A stretch of 64,000 nt of DNA from Haberlea rhodopensis (GCA_907163345.1 CAJQUN010000001.1:3038001-3102000); one strand, 5' to 3'. Counted from the stretch's first letter, positions 31,590 to 43,944 are shown. The notes: generated from the sequence alone by a model not told the origin. Program-made: numbers and translations.

Positions 31590-34500
31590 TCACTTGTAGA
31601 AGTCAAAATCTGTGTCGGGCTTCTTTACGTTTGATCTGTAACCTTTTTCGAAATCTTTCGGTAGTATTACATACCTATTCTTTCTTACTGCAAGCATGCC
31701 AGCTTCTTGGCAAATAGCTGCTATCTGCAACAGTAAACATTGAACTTGTGTCAATCCTGGTATAAAGAATTGAAAAAAAAAAATCTACATATTCTTCAAA
31801 TTCTTTTGAGCACACTATATGTGTGTGTGTGTGTGTGTCAAAGTGTGTGTGTCAACGTGTATATATATTAATCTATACGTATCTGTCTACATATCCTAAG
31901 TGAAACAGCCAAGGCGCATGGATGCTTTGGAACCTATATGCATAGGATGCCTCGAAGCCGAGACCAAAGACACTAAACGAAGGGTGTGTGCTTTATTGAA
32001 ATTAGGTGAAATCAAGAATAATATTCTAAACTTTAGATATAAGAAAAGAATTATTTGTTTAAAATTCATTGTGTTTTTCTTAATTGATGTTCTCATTATG
32101 GCCTTGGCCCCTTGTACCCTTAACTAGCTATAGAAACAACAATAAGTAGACATTTTTTATATACATGTAAATATGAATGATTATTACATTCTATTTCACC
32201 TTGACTTACAATCTATGCATTTAAAGCACACTTAAATCATGAATCAAGCCATAAAGGCAGACCAAGGTCCATGCTTCATGATACAATCACAGTTTACAGA
32301 AAGAGGCTGCGCCTAGAATTTAACATTGGCGGAGGGGTGGCTTGTTATGCATCGCCTTAAGTCTAGATGCATGCCTTGCAATATTTTAATAATTATGACT
32401 AGGATCACTCATAGATAAGGATATTGAGGTTATTATGAAAAGAACTAATGAAGCATTGAGAAAAAAATGTCTTTTAATAGCTATTCCTTGATATCTTGTA
32501 CGACAAAGAGCGAGGAAAACAACTGACCTCGGCAGCACTAATTTTATCTGGCCGGGACACATAGTCTTCCAAATCCACCTCATCGCTTAAGTTCATCTTA
32601 GCAGTGCACACCTGCATGTGACATATGTCCATATGGAGATAGAGAAGTTTCAAGAATCTATATCTATTTCGACTTTAATTCAGTATATTATGCTCCTCAG
32701 CTGCTTCACAATTTTCGCTCCCTTCCCCAAAAGTTTTGCCCCTTTTTCACCATTTCCTTTTTCTCTTTCCCAATTTGGGAACAATAACAGCATTTCGAAA
32801 ATGACCACACAATTACAAGTCCTATAAAGTTCACCTGAAAGACAAGCCTCTTTTGGCGTCTATCTGGCAAAGGAAACTCAATTTTGCGATCAAGCCTTCC
32901 TGGACGCACAAGGGCAGGATCTAATGTGTCAGCTCGATTGGTTGCCATGATCACCTTCACATTGACAGTCTGGTCAAATCCATCCATCTGTAAAAGTACA
33001 AAAAACTTTGTGATGTCAATTGCAGGACAAGGCTAAGAATAAGTCTGATGATCACTCTTTCTACAAGAAAGAGATCGAAATGCATTGACACAAAGTGGCA
33101 TTTAACATCAGGGAACTTGATGTTTTTACATCTCTCCAATATTTCCACTTAAGCCTAAGTTTCAAGCTCTACCTGATTTAGCAGTTCCATGAGAATTCGC
33201 TGGACCTCTCTATCAGCTCCTGTTTGAGCATCAAACCTAGCAGTAGCAATTGCATCTACCTCGTCAATGAAAACAATTGCAGGTGCGTTTTCTTTCGCTA
33301 ACCGAAAAACATCACGAACCATTCGCGGACCCTGCATATTTTTTAAGCAGAGAGGATCAATGATATTCTATCAAATCAAAGCACCACTCACCATAAATCG
33401 GTGCTATGGAGATATCAAAAATATAATCATACGATAATTATAGCCAAAGAAATGACAAAATGATAGCTGACAATGCTAATGCATAAAAATAAAAATAAAG
33501 CAATTTTTGGGATACAAGATGCTTCGCAATGGTATTTTCCAAATAAGTGATAGGCTGACACTGCACATGCATAGTCAACGCAGTCAACAGCATTACCTCA
33601 CCCAAGTACTTCTGAACAAATTCTGAGCCAACAACTCTAATGAAGGCTGCAGTTGTGTGGTGAGCAACAGCCTTTGCAAGCATGGTTTTCCCAGTACCAG
33701 GTGGACCATAGAGCAAAACGCCACGAGGAGGATCTATGCCAATCTGCTGATACAACTCATGGTGAGTCAGAGGTAATTCTACAGCTTCACGGATTTCTTG
33801 CTTTTGAATGTCGCATCCTCCAATATCCTGACAGACCAACCAATGGAATAAATTATGGCCAAACATGAATATTACCGAGGAAAATATAAACAGTATCATC
33901 AGTGTAAGAGGAGAAAAGACCAAATATCTAAAAAATGCACAGTTGAAATGCTGCTTAAATATGCACATGGTGCACAAGGCAACAACCATATTCTCCACCT
34001 GACCCCCGCCCCTCTGAAATTATGTAATGAAGCAACTCTGCAGGGCTGTGTGATTCGGTGGGACGAGGGCATCAAAATAATTAAGTGAGGAAACCTGACG
34101 CTATAATAAAGCTTTTTATTTTATGAAATATATTAGGTCATTGGCATCGCAATTAAGAGAAACTCTTATCTGGAATAAGAATGGTGAAAAAAGAACGTGA
34201 ATTAATGAGAGACTTGGAATAAAAAACGGCGAAAAGAAGACGACAAAATAACATATTCGGGGCTAGGACTTTAGAAAACATGAAATATAGCAGCTGAGAA
34301 TATGGAAAAACAAATATTGCTTATATATGAAAAGATTTGAGACATGAGTACTCCAGAAAAGACATGAAAGATGAGAAATACAAGTCATGCCTGTAAAAGA
34401 AAGAAACAAGATACCCTTTAACAGAAACAAAAGATTCTCCTTCTCTTTCGAAGGCCACATAACAGAGAGTGACTTCTAGTTGACAGACACACGTCATCCT

Positions 34501-37500
34501 TGGTGACAAGAGATAGACAGAAGAGGTTCTCATAGTCACTCTTGTTAAACAAATGCCAGATATCGCCTATGGCAACCCGCAAAGTTTGTCCAAAGACACC
34601 AAGCTACATCATGTCCATCCCCAACTCGTCAATAAAATAATTGGTCATGCAATACAAGTCAGATCACTATTCCTTTTGCCAAAAATTGGTAGCTGACCTT
34701 GTATCAAACTCATTAACAATAAAACAAAGAAGAGAAAAAACCACAAACCATCTCATCAAGTTTTGCAAAGCTTCTTCAATGCATTAACAATATAGTGCGA
34801 TACCCTATCCCAAACCCATTACAGGAACTCAATAAGAATGAAAGATAAACACAATTCACTACCACCACAATCTGTAGTCATGATTAATCTTTCACCAAAA
34901 TAGCCATTATAATTATGATACCTCCAATTTTTTTGGGTTGGCAAGCTCGCTGTTTACATCTAAAATCTCCCACCAGACATCAGATACTCCAACAATAAGA
35001 GATAGTGAACCACACAACTCTATAAAGTATGTAGCATAGTCTAATTTATAACCAGTGACTTAGATTGCATCCATATTTTTGTGGAGTTGAACTAATCCAA
35101 TTATATTTGAATAAGATAGAACACCGACTCGATAACATGTGTTTCTCCAAGGTATGATAGAAAAATGTGAGAGAGAGAGAGTTTAGAGAGAGAGTGCGAT
35201 TTTGAATTTCTCCCGCCGGTTTTCCGCCCCTCTCACCTCACCGTCCGCCGGTCTCGCCTCCTCCACCTTCGCCGCCCGACGCGCCTCCTGGCAGGCCGTC
35301 CCCCAGATCCTTTCTCCTTTCCCTCCTCTCTCCTTCCCTGCTCTTGTTCGTGTGTCCTCTTGTGTGCCCTCCATTTCCCTCCTCTTTCCGCCTTCTTCCG
35401 CCTCCTCTCCCTTCGTCGGCCGGCGATTTACCGGTCGGCGAAGCTTTCTGGCTGCCCATCCCCCTACCTTTCCTTTTCCATGTCCTTCTCCCTTCCGAGC
35501 TTTATCGCCTAAGCCCTCCCTTGTTTCGTGTTTCCCCTTTAGCATGCAGTCAGCTCATCTCTTCCGGCCGGCGCGGCCGTGTGCGAACATTCGTCTTGGT
35601 CGCGAGCAGGGGCGTGCCCTTCCACCCCATGTTTCCGCGTTACACCCTGCAGCTTCCGGGGTGCGGCTCGCACGGCCAGGCGACCCCCGCCCTTTGTCTC
35701 GTCCACCCTTCAGTCATACTGCGTTGGCTTCTGCATCCTTTGGGTCGCGTCTTGCCCGGCCAGGTGCTGGGTTTCTCCGCCCAACACCAACTTCGGGTTC
35801 TTTTTTTCCTGTTTCCGGTCTTCCGGTCCTTCAGCCGGTTCAGCGTGTCCATTTTAACCCTTACTCTACTTCTAGACCGTTAGAGAGACAGCACGGAGTT
35901 CAGAGGCCTCATCGACCACCCAACAGGGCTGGGCCGAATCAATCAAGGCTTAACCAGAAGTTGAATGAATTCTTTAAGGAGGAGTCGGTACCATATTTCT
36001 TCACCAATTTCCCAGAGGGGTGGCTACCAGAGAATATGATCCGCACTTTCCAAAAGGTAGGTGATGTCAGCGATTTGTATGTGCCCAATAAGAGAGACCG
36101 CAAAGGGAATCGGTTTGGGTTTGTTAGGTTCAAGGCCTCTTCGGTTGTTGACGACGTCGAGGCTAAGCTGAACCAGATTTGGTTGGGGTCTTACAAACTC
36201 AGAGCTAACAAGCCTCGGTTTCACAGGAACGAGGCGCAAGTAGACAAGACTAATAGTGGTGTGGTATTGGACCGCAAGCTGTTGAGTGCAAGAACTGGAA
36301 AATCGTATGCTGAGGTTGCGAAGGACACCACAGATCGCCCCAAGGTTGAAGAACCTAAGGTTCAGTTTCGAGCAGAGTCGGGTCTCACGTTTCGCCCTAG
36401 ACCCGAGGAAAAGGCTTGGATTGAGGGATGTCTGGTGGGTAGATTGCTTGATAAGGTACATAGGCTTCAGGTTGAAGACGAATTCAGGGCGAATGGTCTG
36501 CCGGATACAAAAATCATACCCTTCGTAGGCTCTCAGGTAATCATTTTCCACGAAAGGAAGGATACACTGGCGCAGGTCCTGAAAGAGGAGAAACAATGGT
36601 TAGACTTATGGTTTCAGGATATTTACACGTGGAGTGATAGGGCGATCTCACCAACTCGAGAAACTTGGGTCAGATGTTCGGGCATCCCCGCTGAAGTTTG
36701 GTGCCCGAGATTCTTTGAGTTGCTTTCAGTTTCGTTGGGTAGGTTGATTGATATCGACAAGGAAACACTGAACAAAGAAAGTTTGGAGTTTGCACGACTA
36801 ATGATAGACACCCAACGACAGGAATTTATTAACAGAACGATCAGAGTTAACATTGACGGTTCGGTGTCTGTCATTAGAGTACTGGAGGATATTTACCCTA
36901 AGGAAAAGGTGGAGCACGACTCACCTGAACAAAGGAACTCGGGCGGGCCGCAATTTGCTTTTGGAAATACGGAATCTTCTGCTTCAGAAACGGACTACTT
37001 TGACGAGGCGATCCCTCAGTCGCCTTTGGAAGGGGATTTGGTGGCGGAGATTCAATCCAATCTATACAAAAGCTGTAGCAACGGACTCCGGGAGGAACCG
37101 ACTGGAAAAGGTACCGAGCACTTCAGGTGCGTAAGAGCTGAGGAGGATTGCTTGACGACGCCAAGGAACCAGCAAGGATCCGTGCAATTAGTCTCCGGAC
37201 GAGGCGTGGAGGTAGGTTCGACGGGGAAAGGACAAGAGCAACCTTGCGATAGCAAACACTCAGCGGTGCCCATGGCGGGGGGCAAAAGATTATCCCAGTC
37301 GGGACAAACACTTTCGAATCAATCGCCTATCGCAATGGATTCATCCCCCGAGCCTCTATTTCAATATTCTCGGAGGAATGGGAAAGGCATTCAGAGGTAT
37401 AAACGGCAGATTCGGAAACGGAAACTGAAGGCCAAGAAAAAGGCGGACCAGGGGACTTGGAAATGCTTCATTAAGGACATGTGCGGGGAGCACGATGCAC

Positions 37501-40500
37501 TACCCACGCGGGAAGAAAGGACCAATGGGGTGGGGTACGCACTTGAGTTGAAGTTAGCAAAGGAAAAGCAAGTACGGTCTTCGCCTTCTGCCTCAGCCGA
37601 ATCGAATGCTGCTCAGTTAGCAAGGCCATCTCAGGTACCGCGAGATGAGGATATAATGCGGGAAGCACAGGACATTTGGAATTTGGGCAAGACTTTGGGG
37701 CTCGAGGCGGTGGGAAATGAACATGAAATCGTCGGAAAGTTAGTGGATATGGAAAATCGAGACAGAGAGGCACTTCGTCACAAACTGAATGAAGTAGCTG
37801 AGCCGGGAGTTTCGAACAGGTTTTTATGATCATTGCAACATATAATATAAGAGGGTTGCGGGGGAGGGTTAAGATAAGGGAGTTACGAGAATTTGTCGCG
37901 CGGGAGAAGATTGAATTCCTGTGCATTCAAGAGACGAAGATGGAGGTCGTCAATAGGAAACTTTGTCAATCGTTATGGGGGGACGGAGATTTTGATTGGG
38001 TCTTCAAGGGCGCAATGGGAGCTGCCGGGGGACTACTGTGTATTTGGAAGAGAGGGAGTTTTTCGTTGGATAACTGTTGGGGAGAGGATGGTTTATTGGG
38101 AGTGGAAGGTTATTGGGGAGTTGAACAAGTCAAATGCCGTGTCGTCAATGTCTACTCCCCGTGTGATCCGAGCTCCAAAAAAGAGCTATGGAGGATTTTG
38201 GAAACAAAGATACAAGCCTTCCCTGATGACCGTTGGTGCATCTGTGGGGATTTCAACGCGATACGACATCAATCTGAGCGGCGGGGACGAAATATGAATG
38301 GCATCGATAGAGATTGCCGGGATTTTGATGAATTCATTAGTGGTTTGGGCTTAGTGGACTTACCGCTGATAGGTAGAAAGTTCACGTGGTACAGAGCGGA
38401 TGGCTCTTGTGTTAGCAGGCTTGACAGATTCCTCCTATCAGATAAGTGGGTTGAAGAATGGCCTAACCAAATCCAGCGGGGCATCACCAGGAGCGTGTCA
38501 GATCATTGTGCCATCGTGTTGAAATCATTCGTTGAGGACTGGGGACCCAAACCTTTCAGGGTAATCGATTCGTGGCTGCAACATCCGGAATTCAAGTTTT
38601 TTGTCGAAAGAAGTTGGAGTGAGCTCCGAGTTCAGGGATGGGGGGGTTTTGTTCTGAAAGAAAAGCTGAAAATGCTAAAGGATAAGCTAAGAGGCTGGAA
38701 TAAGGAGGTGTTCGGTTCCCTGGATGTCAGAATTGAAGAGTCTCGAGTAAAGATTCGGGAATGGGATGCAATAGCGGATCGAAGAGCTCTGCTCTCTGAT
38801 GAGGTGGCTTTAAGACGGAATGATATGGTCAATCTACTAGGACAAATCAAGAACAAGGACTCTCTACTCTTTCAGAAGTCTAGAATCCGGTGGCTTCAAA
38901 ACGGGGATGTAAACTCAAGATTCTTCCATAAATTCGTGAACAGGAGAAGGAAGAAGAACGAAATCGTGGGAGTAGAGATTGATGGACAATGGGTGGATAC
39001 TGTGGCAGGAGTCAAGAGTGGAGTACAGGGCTATTTCGCGCGGCGGTTCCAGCAGGACGAATGGATCAGACCTCGACTTTCCGGAATTAGCTTCGCTCAG
39101 TTAAGTGATCTGGAAAATGGGATTCTTACTTCTGAATTCGGAGAAGAAGAGGTAAAAGCGGCGGTGTGGGGCTGTGAGAGCTCCAAAAGTCCTGGTCCTG
39201 ATGGTTTCAACTTCAGGTTCATCAAAGAGTTCTGGAATGTTGTCAAGGACAATTTCTTGAGGTTCGTTTCTGAATTCCATAGGAGTGGCAAGATCGTGAA
39301 GGGGGGCAACCCGTCTTTTATCGTCTTGGTGCCTAAATCGGAAAACCCGGTCAAGATTGGGGAGTATCGTCCGATATCCTTAATTGGCTGCGTTTATAAA
39401 GTATTGGCAAAGCTTCTGGCTAATCGACTAAGCAAGGTATTGGATAGGGTGATCTCCGCCACACAGACGGCTTTTGTGGGGAACAGGCATATACTGGATG
39501 GGGTTATTATCATCAATGAGATGCTAGATGAGTGGAAGCGGACCAAAGGGACATGTATAATCTTCAAGGTGGACTTTGAGAAAGCCTACGACTCAGTACG
39601 TTGGGGTTTCCTTGACGAGATCATGCGGTTAATGAATTTTTCGGACAAATGGAGGACCTGGATTATGGAATGTGTTACCAGTGCGAAAGCGTCTGTCCTT
39701 ATTAATGGGAGCCCATCTTTGGAGTTCGACATGAAGCGGGGATTGAGGCAAGGGGACCCACTATCCCCTTTTTTGTTTATCTTGGTGGCCGAGGCGCTGC
39801 CCAAGTTGGCAGACAAGGCAGTGGAGACTAATGTCTGGGAGGAGTGCAAAGTGGGTAGGGACAACATACCGATCTCCCATCTTCAGTACGCTGACGATAC
39901 GGTTCTGGTTGGATCAGCCACGATGGAAAATGTACGAACATTCAAAGGGGTGCTGCGCATATTTGAATTGATATCGGGTTTGAAGATCAATTTCATTAAG
40001 AGCAGTTTAATCGGCATTAATGTAGATCCGGTACAATTAGCTGCTATGGCGGGTGTGCTGAACTGTAAAGTGGGGAACGTGCCTTTTAAGTATCTGGGTA
40101 TCCCGATGGGAATAAATCCGAGGAGATGTGCGTCTTGGGAACCGATCTTGGAGAAAATTCGGAAACGACTGGCGGCCTGGGATGATAAATGCCTGTCCTT
40201 TGGGGGCCGGATGGTTCTACTGAATGCCGTGCTGTCTTCGTTACCGGTCTATTTCTTCTCTCTGTTTCGCGCACCAAAAGCTATCCTCTCCAAATTTCGT
40301 TCAATTCAATCAGCCTTCTTGTGGGGGGGTGGGGAGAACTGTAGGAAGGTGGCCTGGGTCAAATGGGAGGTGGTGTGTAAGGCTAAGTCAATGGGGGGTC
40401 TGGGGGTTCGTAACTTGGATTTTTTTAATAAAGCGTTATTAGGCAAATGGGCTTGGGACATTATCAAGGGGGGGGAATTCTTTGTGGTTGCAGGTCTTGT

Positions 40501-42947
40501 CTTCTAAATATGGTAATCTTCAATGCCGAGACATTGTGTCAGGGAGAGGGGGGGTGAGGGGGATGCAGTCGGTGTGGTGGCGAGATCTCTTAAAGAATAC
40601 TTTTTTGGAACATTCGGGGTGGTTTCTGGGAGGGGTGTTTCGTAGGGTCGGGAATGGTCTAGGGACTAAATTCTGGTCGGATATCTGGGTGGGGGAGATA
40701 AGCTTGGAATGTAAGTTCCCAAGACTTGCATCTATAGCGCGGGATAGAGACATATTAGTAGGGCATATGGGGGGGGTGGGTGGATGGTATATGGACATGG
40801 CGATGGGATTGGAGGCGGGAGCTATTCGACTGGGAGTTAGATGTTTTTGCTTTGTTAATCTTTTTTCTTAACAGGTCAAGTTTGGTCCAAGACAGGGAAG
40901 ACTCTTGGGAATGGCGACTTGAAGATAACAATTGCTACTCTGTTCGATCGGCATATGGTATTTTTGCAGAGGATGAAGTTCTTGACGATGATTCTGTTAC
41001 TATTTATGAGGATATCTGGAAGAATATGGCTCCGAAGAAGGTGGAAGCGTTTGCTTGGAGGGTATTTAAAGACAGAATTCCGACAAAGGTGAACCTAAGG
41101 AAAGGTAATGTTATCCAAGGCCCGATCCCTGATCTGTGCGTCCTCTGTCATCAAATGGAAGAGTCTACAGATCATCTTTTGTTCAGGTGCTCGGATTCTT
41201 ACGCGTTATGGCTGAAGTGCTACAGGTGGTTGGGAGTCAATCTTGTGCTTCCTGACAATCCGACAGCTCACTGGCTGCAGCACAAAGGTCTTTGGGAGCG
41301 AAGAAAAGGAAGAAAGGGTTGGTTGACTATATGGTTGGCGGTCATATGGACCATATGGTTGGGCAGAAATAATGTAATTTTCAAGGGCAGCAGCGAGCCG
41401 GAGGAAGATCTTTTTAATCTAGTCATTTTCAGATCTTGGTTTTGGATTAGGAATAGTAGTGGACTTAGATTCGCTTATGTACTGTCGGACTGGGTCTCTG
41501 AGCCTAGGATTTGTCTATTAGCTTCTTGACCTTTCATTTTTTCCTTTATTTCTTTTTAAGTTTGGGTCGAGGATTCAGTGCTAGACTTTTGTAATAGTTC
41601 GCAGTACCTCTGGTACTCTTTTATATAATATGCTTTTTCCGATAAAAAAAAAAACATGTGTTTCTCCAAGTTAATCGCATAATCATAATGTCATTTTCTC
41701 CCATAAAACATTCTTTTATTTCTATAAAGCTCGTTCCCAAATCTGAAAGTACAGTTGAAAGTTTCTTCAGGAATTAATGGTGTAGACTGCATAAACTCTA
41801 GTTGTTATCTTCCAAGTGTGAAGAAATTTCGAGTTTGTCCATGTTGCTCACAGGTCAAGACTTACAAGCTTCGATCAATACTTCATCGGTCCTTCCGGTG
41901 ATGCGATAGTTATACATATTTTTCCCATTTATCTACTCAGTTTTCCATATAAACATTGAACAACAGTGGTCCTCTCAACCACACAAATACCCTTGACTAC
42001 ATACTCATTGCGTATATCCACTCAATCCATAAAATACCCTTGATTTACTAGGATAAATTCATCAGAATTCTCAAGAAAAGTGAACATTCGGAAAGCATTA
42101 GAGTCGGGATTTTATCAATTTTCACCATTTGAATATCCTAAAACTATCAGGTTTTACATAATATCAAGTCTCAATTGAATGTAAAACCTTTAGACTCAAC
42201 CTAGTCGATAGGTTTGCATGTGCTGATAAAATTCTCTGGACTATCTCCCCATATGACGATGCTTCATCCAGTATTTTATCAGTTTCTCCAAACAGAAAAC
42301 CGTTAGCTACTCACTCGCGGATTAAATTACTGAATTTATCTAAATTAAACCCTAATATCCAACCCTCACAACATTAATAATGAACTGCATCAGCAAAGAG
42401 TATTAACAAAACTAAACCTACCAAACCAGCCCCAACGGAAAGGAATCTCGCCGAAAAGAATACTTACATTGTAAGTAACGTCAGGCTTCTCGGACTGGCT
42501 GAGCAGCGAAATACTGGAATCAGCCTCGGGAGGAAGTACGTCCACAAGGGCATTAGAGTGGCGGTGCAAAGCGACGGAAGCCGAAGGCTTGAGCAGTTCG
42601 CGATTAATTGTGCTGAGAATCCGAACATAGTAATTGGATCCAGTAGTGGAACCGACTATGCCGTTGTTCTGATCGATCATCTCCATGAACTGGCCGATTA
42701 CGAGGGGCACCGATTGGATCCTCTTAACCTCCTCCTGCGCCCGTAGCAGCTCCCGGCGGAGATTCTTCAGCTCATCCTTCACGTATTCTTCTTGTATCTC
42801 GATGAATTCAAGCTGCCGTTGCAACGATTTCAGCCGCGAGTAGAGGTCGTCGTCGAGGTCCACGGTTTGGCCGAAACTGGATACGGGACGGGTGGGCGGT
42901 GGATCCATCGGGTAGGGTTTCGGGTCGAGAATTGTTAGAGAGGCCAT
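31590..42947 (-). CDS. RPT3: 26S proteasome regulatory AAA-ATPase subunit RPT3 (6B), 6 exons, 413 aa
   Basis: One of six AAA ATPases forming the base ring of the 19S regulatory particle, which unfolds and translocates ubiquitinated substrates into the 20S core (cytosol and nucleus). Exons: 42947-42468 (160 aa), 33827-33597 (77), 33331-33173 (53), 32987-32835 (51), 32611-32528 (28), 31724-31590 (44 plus stop). All joins are phase 0. An N-terminal coiled coil (residues about 32-80) and OB region precede Walker A GPPGTGKT (exon 2), Walker B FIDEVDAI (exon 3), the sensor region MATNRAD and the RPGRLDRKIEFPLPD arginine-finger segment (exon 4). The C terminus is DFDFYK. Length matches the family (about 408). 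Intron 1 is 8.6 kb because a full-length LINE is inserted in the opposite orientation. Nothing in the coding sequence looks damaged. Confidence 0.95.
31725..32527 (-). other. RPT3 last intron
   Basis: Contains a TG microsatellite near 31822 and a stretch at about 31905-32380 with AAGGCGCATGGATGC / GGATGCCTCGAAGC at one end and GCTGCGCCTAGAA / TGCATCGCCTTAAG at the other. These are reminiscent of degenerate GCGCC-type MITE ends. The element call is weak. Confidence 0.3.
33828..35134 (-). other. RPT3 intron 1, part left of the LINE
   Basis: Intronic sequence with no gene. It ends in the first copy of the LINE target duplication (35135-35151). Confidence 0.6.
35135..35151. repeat. Target-site duplication, left copy, of the L1 LINE
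   Basis: acatgtgtttctccaag, exactly repeated at 41654-41670 directly after the poly(A) tail. Confidence 0.95.
35202..37829 (+). CDS. L1 ORF1 protein, 875 aa
   Basis: The RNA-binding chaperone component of the LINE ribonucleoprotein. An N-terminal low-complexity Pro/Ser/Arg-rich region (residues 1 to about 240) precedes an RRM (about 258-340, including NRFGFVRF). A DUF4283-like domain follows (about 400-520, with WIEGCLVGRL and TWVRCSGIPAEVW), then a charged C-terminal part. I see no CCHC knuckle. The frame is fully open. The first ATG, 50 bp into the element, was taken as start; a later ATG at 35544 would skip the low-complexity part. The stop TGA overlaps the ORF2 start (ATGA at 37826-37829), suggesting coupled translation. 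Confidence 0.85.
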   Translation: MNFSRRFSAPLTSPSAGLASSTFAARRASWQAVPQILSPFPPLSFPALVRVSSCVPSISLLFPPSSASSPFVGRRFTGRRSFLAAHPPTFPFPCPSPFRALSPKPSLVSCFPFSMQSAHLFRPARPCANIRLGREQGRALPPHVSALHPAASGVRLARPGDPRPLSRPPFSHTALASASFGSRLARPGAGFLRPTPTSGSFFPVSGLPVLQPVQRVHFNPYSTSRPLERQHGVQRPHRPPNRAGPNQSRLNQKLNEFFKEESVPYFFTNFPEGWLPENMIRTFQKVGDVSDLYVPNKRDRKGNRFGFVRFKASSVVDDVEAKLNQIWLGSYKLRANKPRFHRNEAQVDKTNSGVVLDRKLLSARTGKSYAEVAKDTTDRPKVEEPKVQFRAESGLTFRPRPEEKAWIEGCLVGRLLDKVHRLQVEDEFRANGLPDTKIIPFVGSQVIIFHERKDTLAQVLKEEKQWLDLWFQDIYTWSDRAISPTRETWVRCSGIPAEVWCPRFFELLSVSLGRLIDIDKETLNKESLEFARLMIDTQRQEFINRTIRVNIDGSVSVIRVLEDIYPKEKVEHDSPEQRNSGGPQFAFGNTESSASETDYFDEAIPQSPLEGDLVAEIQSNLYKSCSNGLREEPTGKGTEHFRCVRAEEDCLTTPRNQQGSVQLVSGRGVEVGSTGKGQEQPCDSKHSAVPMAGGKRLSQSGQTLSNQSPIAMDSSPEPLFQYSRRNGKGIQRYKRQIRKRKLKAKKKADQGTWKCFIKDMCGEHDALPTREERTNGVGYALELKLAKEKQVRSSPSASAESNAAQLARPSQVPRDEDIMREAQDIWNLGKTLGLEAVGNEHEIVGKLVDMENRDREALRHKLNEVAEPGVSNRFL
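37826..41529 (+). pseudogene. L1 ORF2: endonuclease, reverse transcriptase, zf-RVT, broken by two frameshifts
   Basis: Makes the nick and reverse-transcribes LINE RNA. An APE-type endonuclease (residues 1 to about 230: CIQETKM, GDFNAIRH, SDHCAIVL) is followed by RT (about 450-760: KVDFEKAYDSV, GLRQGDPLSPF, catalytic YADDTVL). The C-terminal zf-RVT region has MAPKKVEAFAWRVF and CVLCHQMEESTDHLLFRC. The frame is open from 37826 to about 40470, then shifts at an 8-G run (40468-40475) and again at another (40769-40776), ending at 41529. Both breaks are in homopolymers and could be assembly errors. Otherwise the protein is complete, at about 1230 residues across three frames. Confidence 0.88.
41654..41670. 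repeat. Target-site duplication, right copy, of the L1 LINE
   Basis: Exact copy of 35135-35151. Confidence 0.95.
41671..42467 (-). other. RPT3 intron 1, part right of the LINE
   Basis: Intronic sequence up to the exon 1 donor (AAT then GTAAGT, at 42467). Nothing further recognised. Confidence 0.6.
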
Positions 42948-43548
42948 TAGTATCCCCGGTTCCTCTAAGCGTACAAAAGGGGACTTTGGGGTTTTAAATA
43001 TCTTGCGGAAGAAGAGTATTATTTATTAAGGAAAATTATATCTACAAGACTTTGGGGACTTTGGGGTTTAATCTAATTACTAAAATCTCATCTCGATTTT
43101 GAAAAATTATAGAGACTTTCTCTATAATGTATAGTCGTCAAAAAATTTAATAGAACTTGTAAAATGATATTTTTACCCTATTATATATGTAATATAAAAT
43201 TTTTAAGATATTACAGATACACCCACTATAGTATATATAATATATAATTATCAGAATATCACAGAAATATTCATATAGTATACTAGACATGACAATTACA
43301 CCCCCTATGATATCATATTGTTTTTATTTATTTCAAAAAAATATTTATTAAATATTTTTAAACTATAAACTAGTTTTCATATTAATGTTAATATTTTAAA
43401 ACAATTTATATATAAAAATTCGTTCAAAGTTAACTAATTGTATTATTATCATAATATCATACATTTGATGATCATAAAAAGATCTTGTAATATCAAACAC
43501 ATCAACATCTTAACATATTTAAAATAAGTTTATCCAAATATTTTAATA
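42948..43548. other. RPT3 upstream region
   Basis: Presumed 5' UTR and promoter of RPT3 followed by AT-rich DNA. I cannot place a TATA box with confidence. Confidence 0.4.
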
Positions 43549-43944
43549 TCTTATTCTTAAAAGGGAAAATTTCAAAATTAGTCACATAAGCTATGTGTTT
43601 AATCAATAATAGTTCAAACGTTTATGATTAATCAAAATTGGTCCATATGATATTATTTCAATAATAGTCACAAACGTTTAGGACTAATCAATAGTGATCA
43701 TATGATATATATTTAATAAAAAATGGTAACAAAGCTCCTTTCAATTATGGAACCACTTTTGATAAAACACGATTTCTGTGGGATCAATTTTGATTATTCA
43801 TAAAAGTTTGAGACTACTATCGATTAAAATCATATCATATGAGACCAATTTTTATTAGTCTTAAACGTTTAGGACTATTATTGATCAAACTCATATCCTA
43901 CATCCTACGGACTAATTTTGAAATTTATCATTTTTAAAATAAGA
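43549..43944. mobile_element. MITE with about 35-bp terminal inverted repeats
   Basis: The left end TCTTATTCTTAAAAGGG...AAATTTCAAAATTAGTC mirrors the right end, whose reverse reads GTCTTATTTTAAAAATG...AAATTTCAAAATTAGTC. The interior has several degenerate AAACGTTTAGGACTA units and no ORF. About 400 bp. No target duplication assigned. Confidence 0.6.

Larger units (their letters stand above)
35152..41653 (+). mobile_element. Full-length L1 LINE in RPT3 intron 1
   Basis: A 6.5-kb non-LTR retrotransposon with a short GAGAGA-rich 5' UTR, ORF1, ORF2, 3' UTR and a short poly(A) tail (41644-41653). It is flanked by an exact 17-bp target duplication. It lies antisense to RPT3, so its own promoter would transcribe against the host gene. 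The exact duplication and long open ORF1 indicate a recent insertion. Confidence 0.95.

Noticed and set aside
35238..35883. Several overlapping open frames on both strands at the start of the LINE
   Set aside because: The GC-rich low-complexity ORF1 N terminus is open in most frames; only the frame reading into the RRM is supported.
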